Shown here: positions 24,745 through 34,310 of the stretch, piece by piece
Layout: each line of letters begins with the position of its first letter
Numbering within the stretch: the first letter of the stretch is position 1
Assembly: GCF_003934285.1 (NCBI RefSeq)
Contig: NZ_RQWJ01000002.1
Location: forward strand, 248,001 to 312,000
Length of the DNA: 64,000 bases
Origin: Brevundimonas fluminis
GTDB taxonomy: Bacteria; Pseudomonadota; Alphaproteobacteria; Caulobacterales; Caulobacteraceae
Reading direction: 5' to 3'
The notes under the pieces: generated by a model
Told to the model about the DNA's origin: nothing
Database searches by the model: none
What the model saw: only the letters and a program-made list of their open reading frames with translations
Program-made: the position numbers and the translations under genes

Positions 24745-25458
24745 TCACCCCAGCGCCGCCCGCTGCAGGGCGAACAGCTCGGCGCAGCCGCCTTCGGCCA
24801 GGCTGAACAGGCGCTCGAACTCGTCGCGGGTGAAGCCGCGCTTTTCGCCGGTCGCCTGAATCTCCACGATCGAACCCGAGCCCGTGAGGACGAAGTTCGA
24901 ATCCGCCTCGGCCGAGGAATCCTCCTCGTAGTCGAGGTCCAGCACCGGCACGTCCTGAAACACGCCGCAGCTGACGGCGGCGACCTGATCGAGGATCGGA
25001 TCGGACTTCAGCACGCCCTCGGCGCGCAGGTACCGGAACGCCGAGGCCATGGCCGTCCAGGCGCCGGTGATGGCGGCGGTTCGGGTGCCGCCGTCGGCCT
25101 GGATGACGTCGCAGTCCAGCGTCACCTGCCGCTCGCCCAGCGCCTTCAGATCGACCACGGCGCGCAGGGACCGGCCGATCAGGCGCTGGATCTCCTGGGT
25201 GCGGCCCGACTGCTTGCCGGCCGCGGCCTCTCGCCGGCCGCGCGTGTGGGTGGCGCGGGGCAGCATGCCGTACTCCGCCGTGACCCAGCCCTGGCCCTTG
25301 CCGCGGAGCCAGCCGGGAACGCCGTCTTCGACCGAGCAGGTGACCAGCACGCGCGTGTGGCCGAAGGAGACGAGGCAGGAGCCTTCGGCGTGGCGGTTGA
25401 CGCCGGTCTCCAGCGTGACGGCGCGAAGCTGGTCGGGGCGGCGGTCGGAAGGGCGCAT
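24745..25458 (-). CDS. rph: Ribonuclease PH
   Basis: Phosphorolytic 3'-5' exoribonuclease that trims tRNA 3' ends. 237 residues from the ATG at 25458 ([12 protein letters not shown]). Typical motifs: [59 protein letters not shown]-like, [19 protein letters not shown]. Divergent from the GNAT-hrcA-grpE cluster, a frequent alphaproteobacterial arrangement. Confidence 0.96.
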   Translation of the reverse strand: MRPSDRRPDQLRAVTLETGVNRHAEGSCLVSFGHTRVLVTCSVEDGVPGWLRGKGQGWVTAEYGMLPRATHTRGRREAAAGKQSGRTQEIQRLIGRSLRAVVDLKALGERQVTLDCDVIQADGGTRTAAITGAWTAMASAFRYLRAEGVLKSDPILDQVAAVSCGVFQDVPVLDLDYEEDSSAEADSNFVLTGSGSIVEIQATGEKRGFTRDEFERLFSLAEGGCAELFALQRAALG

Positions 25459-25499
25459 GGACAACCTTGGAGAATCGGATGGAAAGCGGATGGAGATCG

Positions 25500-25528
25500 C
25501 TTGGACGGAGTCCGCGCGCTGCTTATCC
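25500..25528 (+). promoter_or_regulatory. Possible promoter of the GNAT-hrcA-grpE operon
   Basis: CTTG, 18 bp, CTTATCC: near the alphaproteobacterial RpoH pattern. It can also be read as TTGGAC, 16 bp, TTATCC for a housekeeping factor. It ends 7 bp before the GTG of the acetyltransferase gene, implying a leaderless or nearly leaderless message. Confidence 0.4.
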
Positions 25529-25535
25529 TGAAAGC

Positions 25536-26072
25536 GTGAGCCCGGATACCGTCACCCTGAGACCCGCAACGGCCGCCGACGCCCCCCTGCTGGCGGCGTG
25601 GGACCGGCAGCCGCACGTCATCGCCTGCTCCAGCGACGACCCGGACGCCGAGGTCGCGTTCGACGGCATCGACTGGGCCGACGAGCTGTCGAACTCCGCC
25701 TATGAGCTCACCTATGTGATCGCCGAGGTCGCGGGCGAGCCGGTCGGCGTCATGGCGGTGTGCGATCCGCACACGGAGCCCAGCCATTACTGGGGTGAGA
25801 TCGAGCCGGATCTGCGCGCGGTCGACATATGGATCGGCCCGCCGGAATGGCTGAACCGCGGCGTCGGCACGCGGATGATGACGCAGATGCTGGATCGATG
25901 CTTCGCCGAGCCGCGGGTGAAGGCCGTGGTGATCGACCCGCTGAACTCGAACGTGGCGGCGCACCGGTTCTATCGCCGACTGGGCTTCCGCGAGGAGGGG
26001 CGGCGGACGTTCGCCGCGGACGATTGCCTCATCATGCGGCTGACGCGGCAGGATTGGGAGGGGCAGGCATGA
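25536..26072 (+). CDS. GNAT-family N-acetyltransferase
   Basis: 178 residues from a GTG start. The acetyl-CoA motif is [15 protein letters not shown], followed by [24 protein letters not shown] and an EEGRRTF strand, which is the pattern of aminoglycoside 6'-N-acetyltransferase-like and RimJ-like proteins. The substrate cannot be told from sequence. It overlaps hrcA by 4 bp (ATGA), so it is part of the heat-shock operon by position. Confidence 0.8.
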   Translation: MSPDTVTLRPATAADAPLLAAWDRQPHVIACSSDDPDAEVAFDGIDWADELSNSAYELTYVIAEVAGEPVGVMAVCDPHTEPSHYWGEIEPDLRAVDIWIGPPEWLNRGVGTRMMTQMLDRCFAEPRVKAVVIDPLNSNVAAHRFYRRLGFREEGRRTFAADDCLIMRLTRQDWEGQA

Positions 26073-27139
26073 GCTACCTCGGCGCTTCCGCCCCCCTGAC
26101 CGTGCTGGACCAGCGCGCGCGCGACATCTTTCGGCGCATCGTCGAGACCTATCTTCAGACCGGCGAGCCGGTGGGGTCGAGAACGCTCTCGCTGAGCGGG
26201 GTGGCGCTGTCCCCGGCGTCGATCCGCAACACCATGCAGGACCTGACGCTGGCGGGACTTCTGGCGTCGCCGCACACGTCCGCGGGACGCATTCCGACGC
26301 ATGCCGGATTGCGGCTGTTCGTAGACGGCCTGCTGGAGGTCGGGGACGTCGGCGCCGAGGAGCGGCGCGAGATCGACGCGCGGCTGGCCGGGCGGGGGCG
26401 CGGCTTCGACGAGGTGCTGAACGAGGCGTCCGCCCTGCTGTCCGGTCTGGCCGGCGGGGCGGGGATCGTCGCCAGTCCGGTGCGCGACGCCGGGGTCAAG
26501 CACGTCGAGTTCGTGGCCCTGGGTCACGATCAGGCGCTGGCGGTGCTGGTCGGCGACGACGGCACCGTCGAGAACCGCCTGATGCCCCTGAAGGCGGGGG
26601 TGACGCCCTCGACGCTGCAGGAAGCGTCGAACTTCCTGAACGCCCGGCTGAAAGGGCGTCCGCTGCACGAGACGCGCACCGAGATGCGCGCCGAGCTGGA
26701 CGCGGCGCGGCAGGAACTGGACGCGGCGGCCGCCCGCCTGGTCGAGGACGGACTGGCGGCCTGGTCCGGCGGCGGCGAGCGCGAGCGGGCCCTGATTGTG
26801 CGCGGCAGGGCGAACCTGCTGCAGGACCGCGAGGCCGTGGAGGACCTGGAACGGGTGCGCGTCCTGTTCGACGATCTGGAGCAGAAGGAGCAGCTCATCG
26901 GCCTGCTGGACGGGGTGTCGTCGGCGCAGGGCGTCCGAATCTTCATCGGCTCGGAGACGCGACTGTTTTCGCTTTCGGGTTCCGCCGTGATCGCGGCGCC
27001 CTATATGACCGGCCGGCAGCGGGTGATCGGGGCTCTGGGAGTCATCGGCCCCGCGCGGCTGAACTATGCCCGAGTGATCCCGTTGGTGGACTACACCGCC
27101 CGGGTGCTGGGCCGGATTCTGGACGGACAAGAGACGTGA
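26069..27139 (+). CDS. hrcA: Heat-inducible transcription repressor HrcA
   Basis: 356 residues. The N-terminal winged helix has [25 protein letters not shown] and [18 protein letters not shown] (DNA recognition), then [23 protein letters not shown]. The rest is the GAF-like dimerisation core ending in [19 protein letters not shown]. HrcA binds CIRCE, and a CIRCE-like site occurs before groES at 41624-41650. Overlaps both neighbours by 4 bp. Confidence 0.95.
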   Translation: MSYLGASAPLTVLDQRARDIFRRIVETYLQTGEPVGSRTLSLSGVALSPASIRNTMQDLTLAGLLASPHTSAGRIPTHAGLRLFVDGLLEVGDVGAEERREIDARLAGRGRGFDEVLNEASALLSGLAGGAGIVASPVRDAGVKHVEFVALGHDQALAVLVGDDGTVENRLMPLKAGVTPSTLQEASNFLNARLKGRPLHETRTEMRAELDAARQELDAAAARLVEDGLAAWSGGGERERALIVRGRANLLQDREAVEDLERVRVLFDDLEQKEQLIGLLDGVSSAQGVRIFIGSETRLFSLSGSAVIAAPYMTGRQRVIGALGVIGPARLNYARVIPLVDYTARVLGRILDGQET

Positions 27140-27762
27140 ACGAACCGACTGACGACCCGCAAGACTTCGATCCCGAGCTGGAGGCCGACGCCGAGGCCGG
27201 GCTGAACGCCCATCCGGGCGAGGACCTGGGTCCGATCGACCAGCTGATCGCCGAGCGCGACCAGTGGAAGGACCGCGCCCTGCGCGCCGTGGCCGAGGCG
27301 GAGAACACCAAGAAGCGCGCCGAGGCCCAGAACAACGACGCCCGCGCCTATGCCATCCAGCGCTTCGCGCGCGACCTGCTGGGCGTCGCCGACAATCTTG
27401 AGCGCGCGCTGCAGGCCGCGCCCAAGGACGCGGAAGGCGCCGCCGCCGGCCTGATCACCGGGCTGGAGATGACGCAGAGGTCGCTGCTGTCGGCCTTCGA
27501 GGCCAACAATCTGGTGCGGGTCGCCCCGGCGGCCGGCGAGGCCTTCGACCCGCATCTGCACCAGGCGATGATGGAGCAGCCGTCGACCGAGGTGGACGGC
27601 GGCAAGGTGATCCAGACCCTGCAGGCCGGCTACGCCCTGTTCGGCCGCACGGTGCGCCCGGCCATGGTCGTGGTGGCCGCCAAGGGTTCGAACGCGCAGG
27701 CGTCGGCGTCAGATCAGGTCGCGGGCGCCGCGGCCTATGCGAAGGCCAGCGACCAGGGCTGA
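27136..27762 (+). CDS. grpE: Nucleotide exchange factor GrpE
   Basis: 208 residues with a GTG start overlapping hrcA. An acidic N-terminus and long helix ([21 protein letters not shown]) precede the GrpE core ([74 protein letters not shown]). It releases ADP from DnaK, encoded about 2.6 kb downstream. Confidence 0.95.
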   Translation: MNEPTDDPQDFDPELEADAEAGLNAHPGEDLGPIDQLIAERDQWKDRALRAVAEAENTKKRAEAQNNDARAYAIQRFARDLLGVADNLERALQAAPKDAEGAAAGLITGLEMTQRSLLSAFEANNLVRVAPAAGEAFDPHLHQAMMEQPSTEVDGGKVIQTLQAGYALFGRTVRPAMVVVAAKGSNAQASASDQVAGAAAYAKASDQG

Positions 27763-27766
27763 CGGC

Positions 27767-28258
27767 TCAGGGCGCGTCCGTCCAATCGATCTGAAGCCAG
27801 GTTTCCCCGACGCTGCCCGGCGCGTAGGTCCAAGCCAGCGTTTCCCCTCCCGCTCCGGTCATGCGCCGAGTGCCCGGGACGCCGGTCTCGAGCGGTTCGA
27901 GCCCCCGGGCGGACGCCGCTTCCACAAGCGCCGCGTCGATCGCATCGAGTGCGTTGGCGTGAGCCCGGGTGGCGACCCTGCAGGGCGGACCGACATCGCT
28001 TCGCAGCCAGCCTGATTCCAGACCAGCCTCGACGTACCCGGCATCGGCGGGCGCCGGTCCTTTCCAGCAGACGTGGGCGAGCCACGACGTCATGAAGGCG
28101 GCATGCGTCGGCGGCGGCGGAGGCGGATCGCTGCGTGGGGGGCGCGGCATCGCCGTCGCCGGCGTCGAGGCCTGAACGGCGGGACCGGGGGCGTGCGGGG
28201 CGGCGCAGGCCCCGGCCAGCAGGACGGCGGCAGCCCCGATCGGCGCGATCGCCTTCAT
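27767..28258 (-). CDS. Secreted hypothetical protein (163 residues)
   Basis: Signal peptide MKAIAPIGAAAVLLAGACA; a possible but non-ideal lipobox (AGAC). A Pro-rich spacer (RSDPPPPPPTH) leads to a globular region with WLAHVCWKGPAP, VGPPCRVATRAH and a C-terminal WTYAPGSVGETWLQIDW. Its start overlaps the stop of the Cys-repeat gene (ATGA), so the two probably act together. No family recognised. Confidence 0.65.
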   Translation of the reverse strand: MKAIAPIGAAAVLLAGACAAPHAPGPAVQASTPATAMPRPPRSDPPPPPPTHAAFMTSWLAHVCWKGPAPADAGYVEAGLESGWLRSDVGPPCRVATRAHANALDAIDAALVEAASARGLEPLETGVPGTRRMTGAGGETLAWTYAPGSVGETWLQIDWTDAP

Positions 28259-28665
28259 GTGCGGCCCGCCCGGAAGAAGGGCGCGATGGCCCGGCAGCTG
28301 AAATGCGACTCCCTCGGCGCGAGGTCGCAGTTCTCAATCAGTCCCTTGCATTCCCAGTAGCCTTCCCGCTCGGCCAGATTGCAGTTCCGCTCCACCAGCG
28401 CCTTGCAGGTCCAGTAGTCGGTGCGTTCCGCGAGGCTGCAGTTCCGATCGACCAGGGCCTTGCACAGCCAGTAGTGGGCGCTTTCGGCCAGATTGCAGTT
28501 CCGCGCCTCCAGAGCCCGGCAGAACCAGTACTGACCATCGGTCACGAGGTCGCAGTTCATCGCGGGCTCCTGGGCCGAGGCGGTCGCCGGAGTCGGGCCC
28601 CCGGACAGCCAGAGAGCGGCGACCAAGGCCGCGAGGGTCCGGCCGGGGGAAGAGACGACGTTCAT
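28255..28665 (-). CDS. Secreted protein with five 19-residue Cys repeats
   Basis: 136 residues from the ATG at 28665. After a signal peptide (ALVAALWLSGG...ATASA), five tandem units follow the pattern N-C-x-L-A-E-x3-Y-W-x-C-K-A-L-V-x-R, each with Cys at positions 2 and 13. Ten repeat Cys suggest a disulfide-linked helical solenoid, somewhat like Sel1 or Cys-rich repeat proteins. A diverged relative lies at 38447-38875. Coupled to the downstream secreted protein gene. Confidence 0.75.
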   Translation of the reverse strand: MNVVSSPGRTLAALVAALWLSGGPTPATASAQEPAMNCDLVTDGQYWFCRALEARNCNLAESAHYWLCKALVDRNCSLAERTDYWTCKALVERNCNLAEREGYWECKGLIENCDLAPRESHFSCRAIAPFFRAGRT

Positions 28666-28737
28666 GGCCGGATCACACATCCGGCGGTGGCCAAGGTCAA
28701 CGCGCGTCTCCGCTCACGTCAGATGCCGTCAGCGGCG

Positions 28738-29646
28738 TCAGGCCTTCAGCCGCGCGTCGAAAAGCTCCAGCAGCCGCCGCCAGCCGTCGCGGGCGTCGGC
28801 CTCGCGGTAGCTGTCGCGATAGTCCGCGTGGAAGCCGTGCGGCGCGGCAGGATAGACGTGGATGCCGCTGTCCGTGCGGCCCGCGCGCTGAAGCGCGGTG
28901 TTCATCTGCTCGACGGACGGCAGGGGGATGCCGCGGTCCGCCTCTCCGTAAAGGCCCAGCACCGGGCATTTCAGGTCGTCGGCCAGATCGACGGGCCACG
29001 GCTCGCCGGCGACCCTCTGTTCGGGCGTGGCCTCGGCCGACGGGGCCAGACGACCGTACCAGGCGACGCCGGCGTCCAGCGACGCGAATCGCGCGCAGGC
29101 CTGCCAGACCACCTTGCCGCCCCAGCAGAAGCCGGTGATGCCCATGCGGTCGTCGCGGACCCACGGCTGGGTCGACGCCCATTCCATGGTCGCCGAGACG
29201 TCGCCCATGACCTGCGGGTACTTCGCCGCCGCGACGATCTCCTGGACCCGCGCCATGTCGGACAGCGGCGCCGGATCCTCGACGCGGACGAAGAAGGCGG
29301 GAGCGATCGCGGCGTAGCCCGCCTTGGCCAGCCGGCGGCAGACGTCGCGGATGTACTCGTGCACGCCGAAGATTTCGGAGACGACGATCACGACCGGGAA
29401 CGGCCCGTCGCCCTGCGGTCGGGCGACGTAGGCCGGCAGCTGGAATCCGTCCGGCGCCGGATAGGTCACGTCGCCGACCTGCAGTCCCTCCGCGTCGGTG
29501 CGGATCGGCGCGGCCTGCGCCGCCAGCGCCGCGGGCGCATAGCCGGCGAAGAACAGGCTTCCCGCCGAGACGCCCGCCAGGGCCCGGCGGCTGAGGGCGA
29601 AGTCCTGCGGCTCGGAGCCTTCCGGGCGGGTCAGTCGGACGGTCAT
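28738..29646 (-). CDS. Dienelactone hydrolase family protein, Tat-exported
   Basis: 302 residues. The N-terminus carries a twin-arginine signal (LSRRALAGVSAGSLFFAGYAPAALA). The alpha/beta-hydrolase core has VVSEIFGVHEYIRDVCRRLA, the nucleophile Cys in GFCWGGK, the Asp in LYGEADRGIP and His in APHGFHADYR, which is the Cys-Asp-His triad of dienelactone hydrolases. The periplasmic location is inferred from the signal. Substrate unknown. Confidence 0.87.
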   Translation of the reverse strand: MTVRLTRPEGSEPQDFALSRRALAGVSAGSLFFAGYAPAALAAQAAPIRTDAEGLQVGDVTYPAPDGFQLPAYVARPQGDGPFPVVIVVSEIFGVHEYIRDVCRRLAKAGYAAIAPAFFVRVEDPAPLSDMARVQEIVAAAKYPQVMGDVSATMEWASTQPWVRDDRMGITGFCWGGKVVWQACARFASLDAGVAWYGRLAPSAEATPEQRVAGEPWPVDLADDLKCPVLGLYGEADRGIPLPSVEQMNTALQRAGRTDSGIHVYPAAPHGFHADYRDSYREADARDGWRRLLELFDARLKA

Positions 29647-29720
29647 GGGCGCGCTCCTGTGTCGACCGGCGGACCTTGGCGGCAGGACGGGAGGGCGTCG
29701 AGTCCCGATGCCGTGACCGA

Positions 29721-30077
29721 TCAGCGCGTCAGATACCAGTCGGCGATGCGGCAGACGTCGACGCCGGGCCGGTCGAGCGTCTGGCCGTTCGTCAGGACGG
29801 CGCGGACGGTGAACCGGCAGGCGCCGTTGCCGGCATCGATCAGGAGCGGGCGGCTGCGGCCCGGCTCGAGCGCCTCTCCCGCCAGCAGGTCGGGACCGAA
29901 GGCGCCGCCCGTCTCGGCGACGCTGAGGCTGCGCACGGCCACGCCGGTCTGGTTGTGCACGCGCACGCGGCGATTCTCGGCGTCTGCGGACCGGGCCTGG
30001 GCGCACGCCTGACCGGCCAGGGCCGCGGCCGCCACGGCCACGGTCACGATCAGGGCGGCGCGGGCGAAGGGGGACAT
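29721..30077 (-). CDS. Secreted hypothetical protein (118 residues)
   Basis: Signal peptide (AALIVTVAVAAAALAGQACA) from the ATG at 30077. The mature part is a small beta-rich domain (RRVRVHNQTGVAVRSLSVAETGG; CRFTVRAVLTNGQTLDRPGVDVC) with a Cys pair, reminiscent of Tat-pathway-linked Clp/Tae-immunity-like beta sandwiches but not assignable. Divergent from dnaK, 238 bp between starts. Confidence 0.65.
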   Translation of the reverse strand: MSPFARAALIVTVAVAAAALAGQACAQARSADAENRRVRVHNQTGVAVRSLSVAETGGAFGPDLLAGEALEPGRSRPLLIDAGNGACRFTVRAVLTNGQTLDRPGVDVCRIADWYLTR

Positions 30078-30153
30078 GGCGGGCTCCGGGCGAAGGCCGT
30101 CATCCTGCCCCGGAGCGGCGGCCGGTTCCAGTGACGGCCCCTGACGAAAAGGC

Positions 30154-30181
30154 CTTGCGGGAGGGGGCGGGCTTCCCATAT
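30154..30181 (+). promoter_or_regulatory. RpoH (sigma-32) promoter of dnaK
   Basis: CTTG, 17 bp, CCCATAT: an excellent match to the heat-shock consensus, 134 bp before the dnaK ATG. A long leader of over 120 nt follows, which might hold RNA structure. Confidence 0.75.
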
Positions 30182-30315
30182 GCCGCCTGACCCGAGAAAC
30201 CCCGCGATCGCTGGGGCTTCTCATAAACAGACACCAAACCCACGGGGGCGGTCACGCGCGGCGCTTGATCCAAGGCCGCCGCATCGCCCGCCGAAACGGA
30301 GACGAAGACCAGACC

Positions 30316-32223
30316 ATGGCCAAGATCATCGGTATCGACCTCGGCACCACCAACTCCTGCGTCGCGGTGATGGAGGGCGGCTCGCCCAAGGTCATCGAGA
30401 ACGCCGAGGGCAACCGCACCACCCCGTCGGTGGTCGCCATCCAGGACGGCGGCGAAATCCTCGTCGGCCAGCCGGCCAAGCGTCAGGCGGTGACCAACCC
30501 CGCCAACACCTTCTTCGCCATCAAGCGCCTGATCGGCCGCAACTTCGACGACCCCGTCGTGGCCAAGGACAAGGGCATGGTGCCCTATGAGATCGTCAAG
30601 GGTCCGACCGGCGACGCCTGGGTCAAGGCCCACGGCAAGGACTATTCGCCCCAGCAGGTCTCGGCCTACATCCTAGGCAAGATGAAGGAGGCCGCCGAGG
30701 CCTATCTGGGCGAGAAAGTGACCCAGGCCGTCATCACCGTTCCGGCCTATTTCAACGACAGCCAGCGCCAGGCCACCAAGGACGCCGGCAAGATCGCCGG
30801 CCTCGAGGTCCTGCGCATCATCAACGAGCCGACCGCGGCCGCCCTGGCCTACGGGCTTGAGAAGAACGACGGCCAGAAGATCGCGGTCTACGACCTGGGC
30901 GGCGGCACCTTCGACGTCTCGATCCTGGAGATCGGCGACGGCGTGTTCGAGGTGAAGTCCACGAACGGCGACACCTTCCTGGGCGGCGAGGACTTCGACC
31001 TGCGCCTGGTCGACTACCTGGCCGACGAGTTCAAGAAGGAGCAGGGCGTCGACCTGCGCCAGGACAAGCTGGCCCTGCAGCGCCTGAAGGAAGAGGCCGA
31101 GAAGGCCAAGAAGGAGCTGAGCTCCACGACCCAGTACGAGGTCAACCTGCCCTTCATCACCATGAACGCGTCGGGCCCGCTGCACCTGAACATCAAGCTC
31201 TCGCGCGCCAAGCTGGAGGCCCTGGTCGAGGATCTGGTCCAGCGCACCATCGAGCCGTGCAAGAAGGCGCTGGCCGACGCCGGCATGAAGGCGTCGGACA
31301 TCGACGAGGTGGTGCTGGTCGGCGGCATGACCCGGATGCCCAAGGTGCAGGAGGCCGTGAAGGCCTTCTTCGGCAAGGAGCCGCACAAGGGCGTGAACCC
31401 CGACGAGGTCGTGGCGCTGGGCGCCGCGGTGCAGGCCGGGGTGCTGCAGGGCGACGTGAAGGACGTGCTGCTGCTGGACGTGACGCCCCTGACGCTGGGC
31501 ATCGAGACCCTGGGCGGCGTGTTCACGCCCCTGATCGAGCGCAACACGACCATCCCGACCAAGAAGAGCCAGACCTTCTCGACCGCCGACGACAACCAGT
31601 CGGCCGTGACGATCCGGGTCTTCCAGGGCGAGCGGCCGATGGCGCAGGACAACAAGCTGCTGGGCCAGTTCGACCTGATGGGCATCCCGCCGGCGCCGCG
31701 CGGCATGCCGCAGATCGAGGTCGCCTTCGACATCGACGCCAACGGCATCGTGCACGTGACGGCCAAGGACAAGGCCACCAACAAGGAGCAGTCGATCCGC
31801 ATCCAGGCCAACGGCGGCCTGTCGGACGCCGACATCGAGAAGATGGTCAAGGAAGCGGAGGCCAACGCCACCGCCGACAAGGCCCGCAAGGACCTGGTGG
31901 AGGCCCAGAACTCGGCCGACGCCCTGATCCACTCGACCGAGAAGGCCCTGTCGGAGCACGGCGACAAGATCGGCGCCGAGGAGAAGACGGCCATCGAAAC
32001 CGCCTTGACCGACCTGAAGGCGGCCAGGGACGGCGCCGATCCGGAAGCCATCCGTGAGAAGACCAACGCCCTGGCCCAGGCCTCGATGAAGCTGGGCGAG
32101 GCCATGTATGCGGCCCAGCAGGGTTCGGGCGAGGCCGCCGCCGAGGGCCAGCCGGCCGACGACGGCGTGGTCGACGCCGAGTTCGAGGAAGTCTCGGACT
32201 CCGACGACAAGAAGAGCGCCTGA
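30316..32223 (+). CDS. dnaK: Molecular chaperone DnaK (Hsp70)
   Basis: 635 residues. ATPase domain with [13 protein letters not shown] at the start, [12 protein letters not shown] and [16 protein letters not shown]; linker [16 protein letters not shown]; substrate domain; and an acidic C-terminus ending in [18 protein letters not shown] start at MAKIIGID (30316), since upstream codons are untypical. Works with GrpE (27136) and DnaJ (32388). Preceded by an RpoH promoter and followed by a terminator. Confidence 0.98.
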   Translation: MAKIIGIDLGTTNSCVAVMEGGSPKVIENAEGNRTTPSVVAIQDGGEILVGQPAKRQAVTNPANTFFAIKRLIGRNFDDPVVAKDKGMVPYEIVKGPTGDAWVKAHGKDYSPQQVSAYILGKMKEAAEAYLGEKVTQAVITVPAYFNDSQRQATKDAGKIAGLEVLRIINEPTAAALAYGLEKNDGQKIAVYDLGGGTFDVSILEIGDGVFEVKSTNGDTFLGGEDFDLRLVDYLADEFKKEQGVDLRQDKLALQRLKEEAEKAKKELSSTTQYEVNLPFITMNASGPLHLNIKLSRAKLEALVEDLVQRTIEPCKKALADAGMKASDIDEVVLVGGMTRMPKVQEAVKAFFGKEPHKGVNPDEVVALGAAVQAGVLQGDVKDVLLLDVTPLTLGIETLGGVFTPLIERNTTIPTKKSQTFSTADDNQSAVTIRVFQGERPMAQDNKLLGQFDLMGIPPAPRGMPQIEVAFDIDANGIVHVTAKDKATNKEQSIRIQANGGLSDADIEKMVKEAEANATADKARKDLVEAQNSADALIHSTEKALSEHGDKIGAEEKTAIETALTDLKAARDGADPEAIREKTNALAQASMKLGEAMYAAQQGSGEAAAEGQPADDGVVDAEFEEVSDSDDKKSA

Positions 32224-32243
32224 GGCGCCTGAAATCCGGGAAC

Positions 32244-32280
32244 GGCCCCGCTTGTCATCCGACGGGCGGGGCCTTTTCTT
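32244..32280 (+). terminator. Rho-independent terminator after dnaK
   Basis: GGCCCCGC and GCGGGGCC arms (8 bp) with a 14-nt loop, followed by TTTTCTT. It separates dnaK from dnaJ. Confidence 0.85.
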
Positions 32281-32284
32281 AAGC

Positions 32285-32312
32285 CTTGCATCACCGGATC
32301 GGGTTCCCATGT
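32285..32312 (+). promoter_or_regulatory. RpoH-type promoter of dnaJ
   Basis: CTTG, exactly 17 bp, CCCATGT, starting 5 bp after the dnaK terminator and 103 bp before the dnaJ start. It explains how dnaJ can be expressed despite the terminator. Confidence 0.65.
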
Positions 32313-32387
32313 CAGCCCGGTCATCGCCGGTCCTTCAGACGTCGGAACGACGCGGGGACGGGCGGAGAGTCAGAGGATCCCCGCCGC

Positions 32388-33563
32388 ATGGCGCAGCGCG
32401 ACTATTATGAGGTTCTGGGCGTCGAGCGGACGGCCGACGCCGCCGTTCTGAAGGCCGCCTATCGCAAGCTGGCGATGCAGCATCACCCCGACCGCAACGG
32501 GGGCTGCGAAGAGTCCTCGGCCAGGTTCAAGGAAGTCTCCGAGGCCTACGCCGTCCTGTCGGATCCGCAGAAGCGCGCCCATTACGACCGCTTCGGCCAC
32601 GCGGGCGGCCCCGGCGGCAATCCGTTCGGTCAGGGACAGGGCTTCGCCGACGTCAACGACATCTTCGCCCAGGTCTTCGGCGACGCCTTCGGGGACGTGT
32701 TCGGCGGCCGCGCCGGCGGCGGCGCGCGGGGCGGCCCGCGCCGGGGCTCCGACCTGCGCTACGACCTCGAGATCACGCTGGAGCAGGCCTATCAGGGCGC
32801 GGAGGTGGAGATCTCGGTTCCCGCGACGCTGACCTGCACGACCTGCGAGGGCTCGGGCGCCAAGGCCGGCACCCAGCCCGTCACCTGCACCACCTGCGGG
32901 GGGCAGGGCCGGGTGCGCACCGCCAACGGCTTCTTCCAGATGGAGCGCACCTGCCCGCGCTGCGGCGGCCAGGGCAAGATGATCGCCGAGCCCTGCACCA
33001 GCTGCATGGGTCACGGCCTGGTGCGCAAGACCCGCACGCTGAACCTGCAGATCCCCGCCGGGGTCGACGACGGCTCGCGCATCCGCCTGACGGGCGAGGG
33101 CGACGCCGGCCAGCGTGGCGGCCCGCGCGGCGACCTCTACGTCTTCCTGTCGGTGACGCCGCACGACCTGTTCGAGCGCGACAACCTCGACCTGCTGGTC
33201 ACCGTGCCGGTGCCGATGACGGTCGCGGCGCTGGGCGGAGAGATCGAGGCGCCCTGCCTGGTCAGCCAGGCCTGCGACGGCAATTGCAAGGCGCCCGTCA
33301 CCGTCCCCGCCGGCGCCCAGACCGGCAAGACCGTGCGCATCAAGGGCAAGGGCATGCCGCACCTGAACGGAAAGACCCGCGGCGATCTGGTGGTCGAGCT
33401 GTTCGTCGAGACGCCGACCGACCTGACCGCGCGTCAGAAGGAGCTGCTGCAGGAGCTGGCGGATTCGCTGGGCGAGACCCAGACGCCGCGCAACTCCAGC
33501 TTCACGGGCAAGGCCAAGCGGTTCTGGGCCGACATCCTGGGCAGCGGCGAGACGGCCCAGTGA
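32388..33563 (+). CDS. dnaJ: Chaperone DnaJ (Hsp40)
   Basis: 391 residues. J-domain with HPD at 33-35 (QHHPDRN), a Gly/Phe-rich linker (GGPGGNPFGQGQGF), four zinc-finger repeats (CTTCEGSG, CTTCGGQG, CPRCGGQG, CTSCMGHG) and the C-terminal substrate domain. One oddity is an insert EAPCLVSQACDGNCKAPV with three Cys in the C-terminal domain. ATG at 32388; the stop overlaps the GTG start of dapB. Confidence 0.97.
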   Translation: MAQRDYYEVLGVERTADAAVLKAAYRKLAMQHHPDRNGGCEESSARFKEVSEAYAVLSDPQKRAHYDRFGHAGGPGGNPFGQGQGFADVNDIFAQVFGDAFGDVFGGRAGGGARGGPRRGSDLRYDLEITLEQAYQGAEVEISVPATLTCTTCEGSGAKAGTQPVTCTTCGGQGRVRTANGFFQMERTCPRCGGQGKMIAEPCTSCMGHGLVRKTRTLNLQIPAGVDDGSRIRLTGEGDAGQRGGPRGDLYVFLSVTPHDLFERDNLDLLVTVPVPMTVAALGGEIEAPCLVSQACDGNCKAPVTVPAGAQTGKTVRIKGKGMPHLNGKTRGDLVVELFVETPTDLTARQKELLQELADSLGETQTPRNSSFTGKAKRFWADILGSGETAQ

Positions 33564-34309
33564 ACGGGGTGCTGCACGTCGGCATCTCCGGCGCCCGCGG
33601 ACGGATGGGCCGGGCCGTGTCGGCGGCGCTGGACGCGCGGGACGACGTGGTGGTCGCCGCCCGCTTCGACCGGGGCGAGACGCCGGACCTGTCGCGCTGC
33701 GACGTCGTCATCGACTTCTCCACGCCCGAGGCCTCGCTGGAATTGGCCGAGGCGTGCGCGGCGCGCGGCGGGCCGGCGCTGGTGATCGGCTCGACCGGCT
33801 TCACGCCGGAGCAGCTCGCCGGGATCGAGGCGGCGGCGGAGAAGGTCGCCGTGGTCCGCAGCGGAAACTTCTCGCTGGGCGTCAACATCCTGATCGGTCT
33901 GGTCGAGCACGCGGCGCAGAGGCTGGACGCGCGCGACTGGGACGTCGAGGTGCTGGAGGCGCACCATCGCCGCAAGGTGGACGCGCCGTCGGGCACGGCC
34001 CTGATGCTGGGCGAGGCCGTGGCGAACGGTCGGGACGTGGATCTGGCGGAGGTGCGCGCCGCGCCGCGCGACGGCGTGGGACAGGCCCGCAAGGAGGGCG
34101 AGATCGGCTTCGCCGCCCTGCGCGCCGGCGGCATCATCGGCGAGCATTCGGTGATCTTCGCCTCGGACGACGAGACGCTGACGCTCAGCCACTCGGCGGT
34201 CGACCGCAGCCTGTTCGCCAAGGGCGCGGTGGTCGCCGCGGCCTGGGTCCGCAGCCGAAAGCCGGGCCTCTACGACATGCAGGACGTGCTGGGCTTCCGG
34301 CAGGCCTGA
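33560..34309 (+). CDS. dapB: 4-hydroxy-tetrahydrodipicolinate reductase
   Basis: Lysine/diaminopimelate pathway. 249 residues from a GTG overlapping the dnaJ stop. Motifs: HVGISGARGRMGRAV (NADPH), DFSTPEA, GSTGFTPEQ, NFSLGVN, the catalytic EAHHRRKVDAPSGTA and GEHSVIFAS. dnaK-dnaJ-dapB is a conserved alphaproteobacterial order. Confidence 0.96.
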   Translation: MNGVLHVGISGARGRMGRAVSAALDARDDVVVAARFDRGETPDLSRCDVVIDFSTPEASLELAEACAARGGPALVIGSTGFTPEQLAGIEAAAEKVAVVRSGNFSLGVNILIGLVEHAAQRLDARDWDVEVLEAHHRRKVDAPSGTALMLGEAVANGRDVDLAEVRAAPRDGVGQARKEGEIGFAALRAGGIIGEHSVIFASDDETLTLSHSAVDRSLFAKGAVVAAAWVRSRKPGLYDMQDVLGFRQA

Positions 34310-34310
34310 C

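Noticed and set aside
28290-28560. Regular short DNA repeats that could suggest a CRISPR-like array
   Set aside because: The 57-bp period matches a 19-residue protein repeat in frame with a signal-peptide-bearing ORF. There are no conserved repeats with unique spacers.
30673-32310. 545-codon frame antisense to dnaK
   Set aside because: Classic GC-driven antisense frame opposite a highly conserved gene. Antisense dnaK frames are known to be open for compositional reasons.
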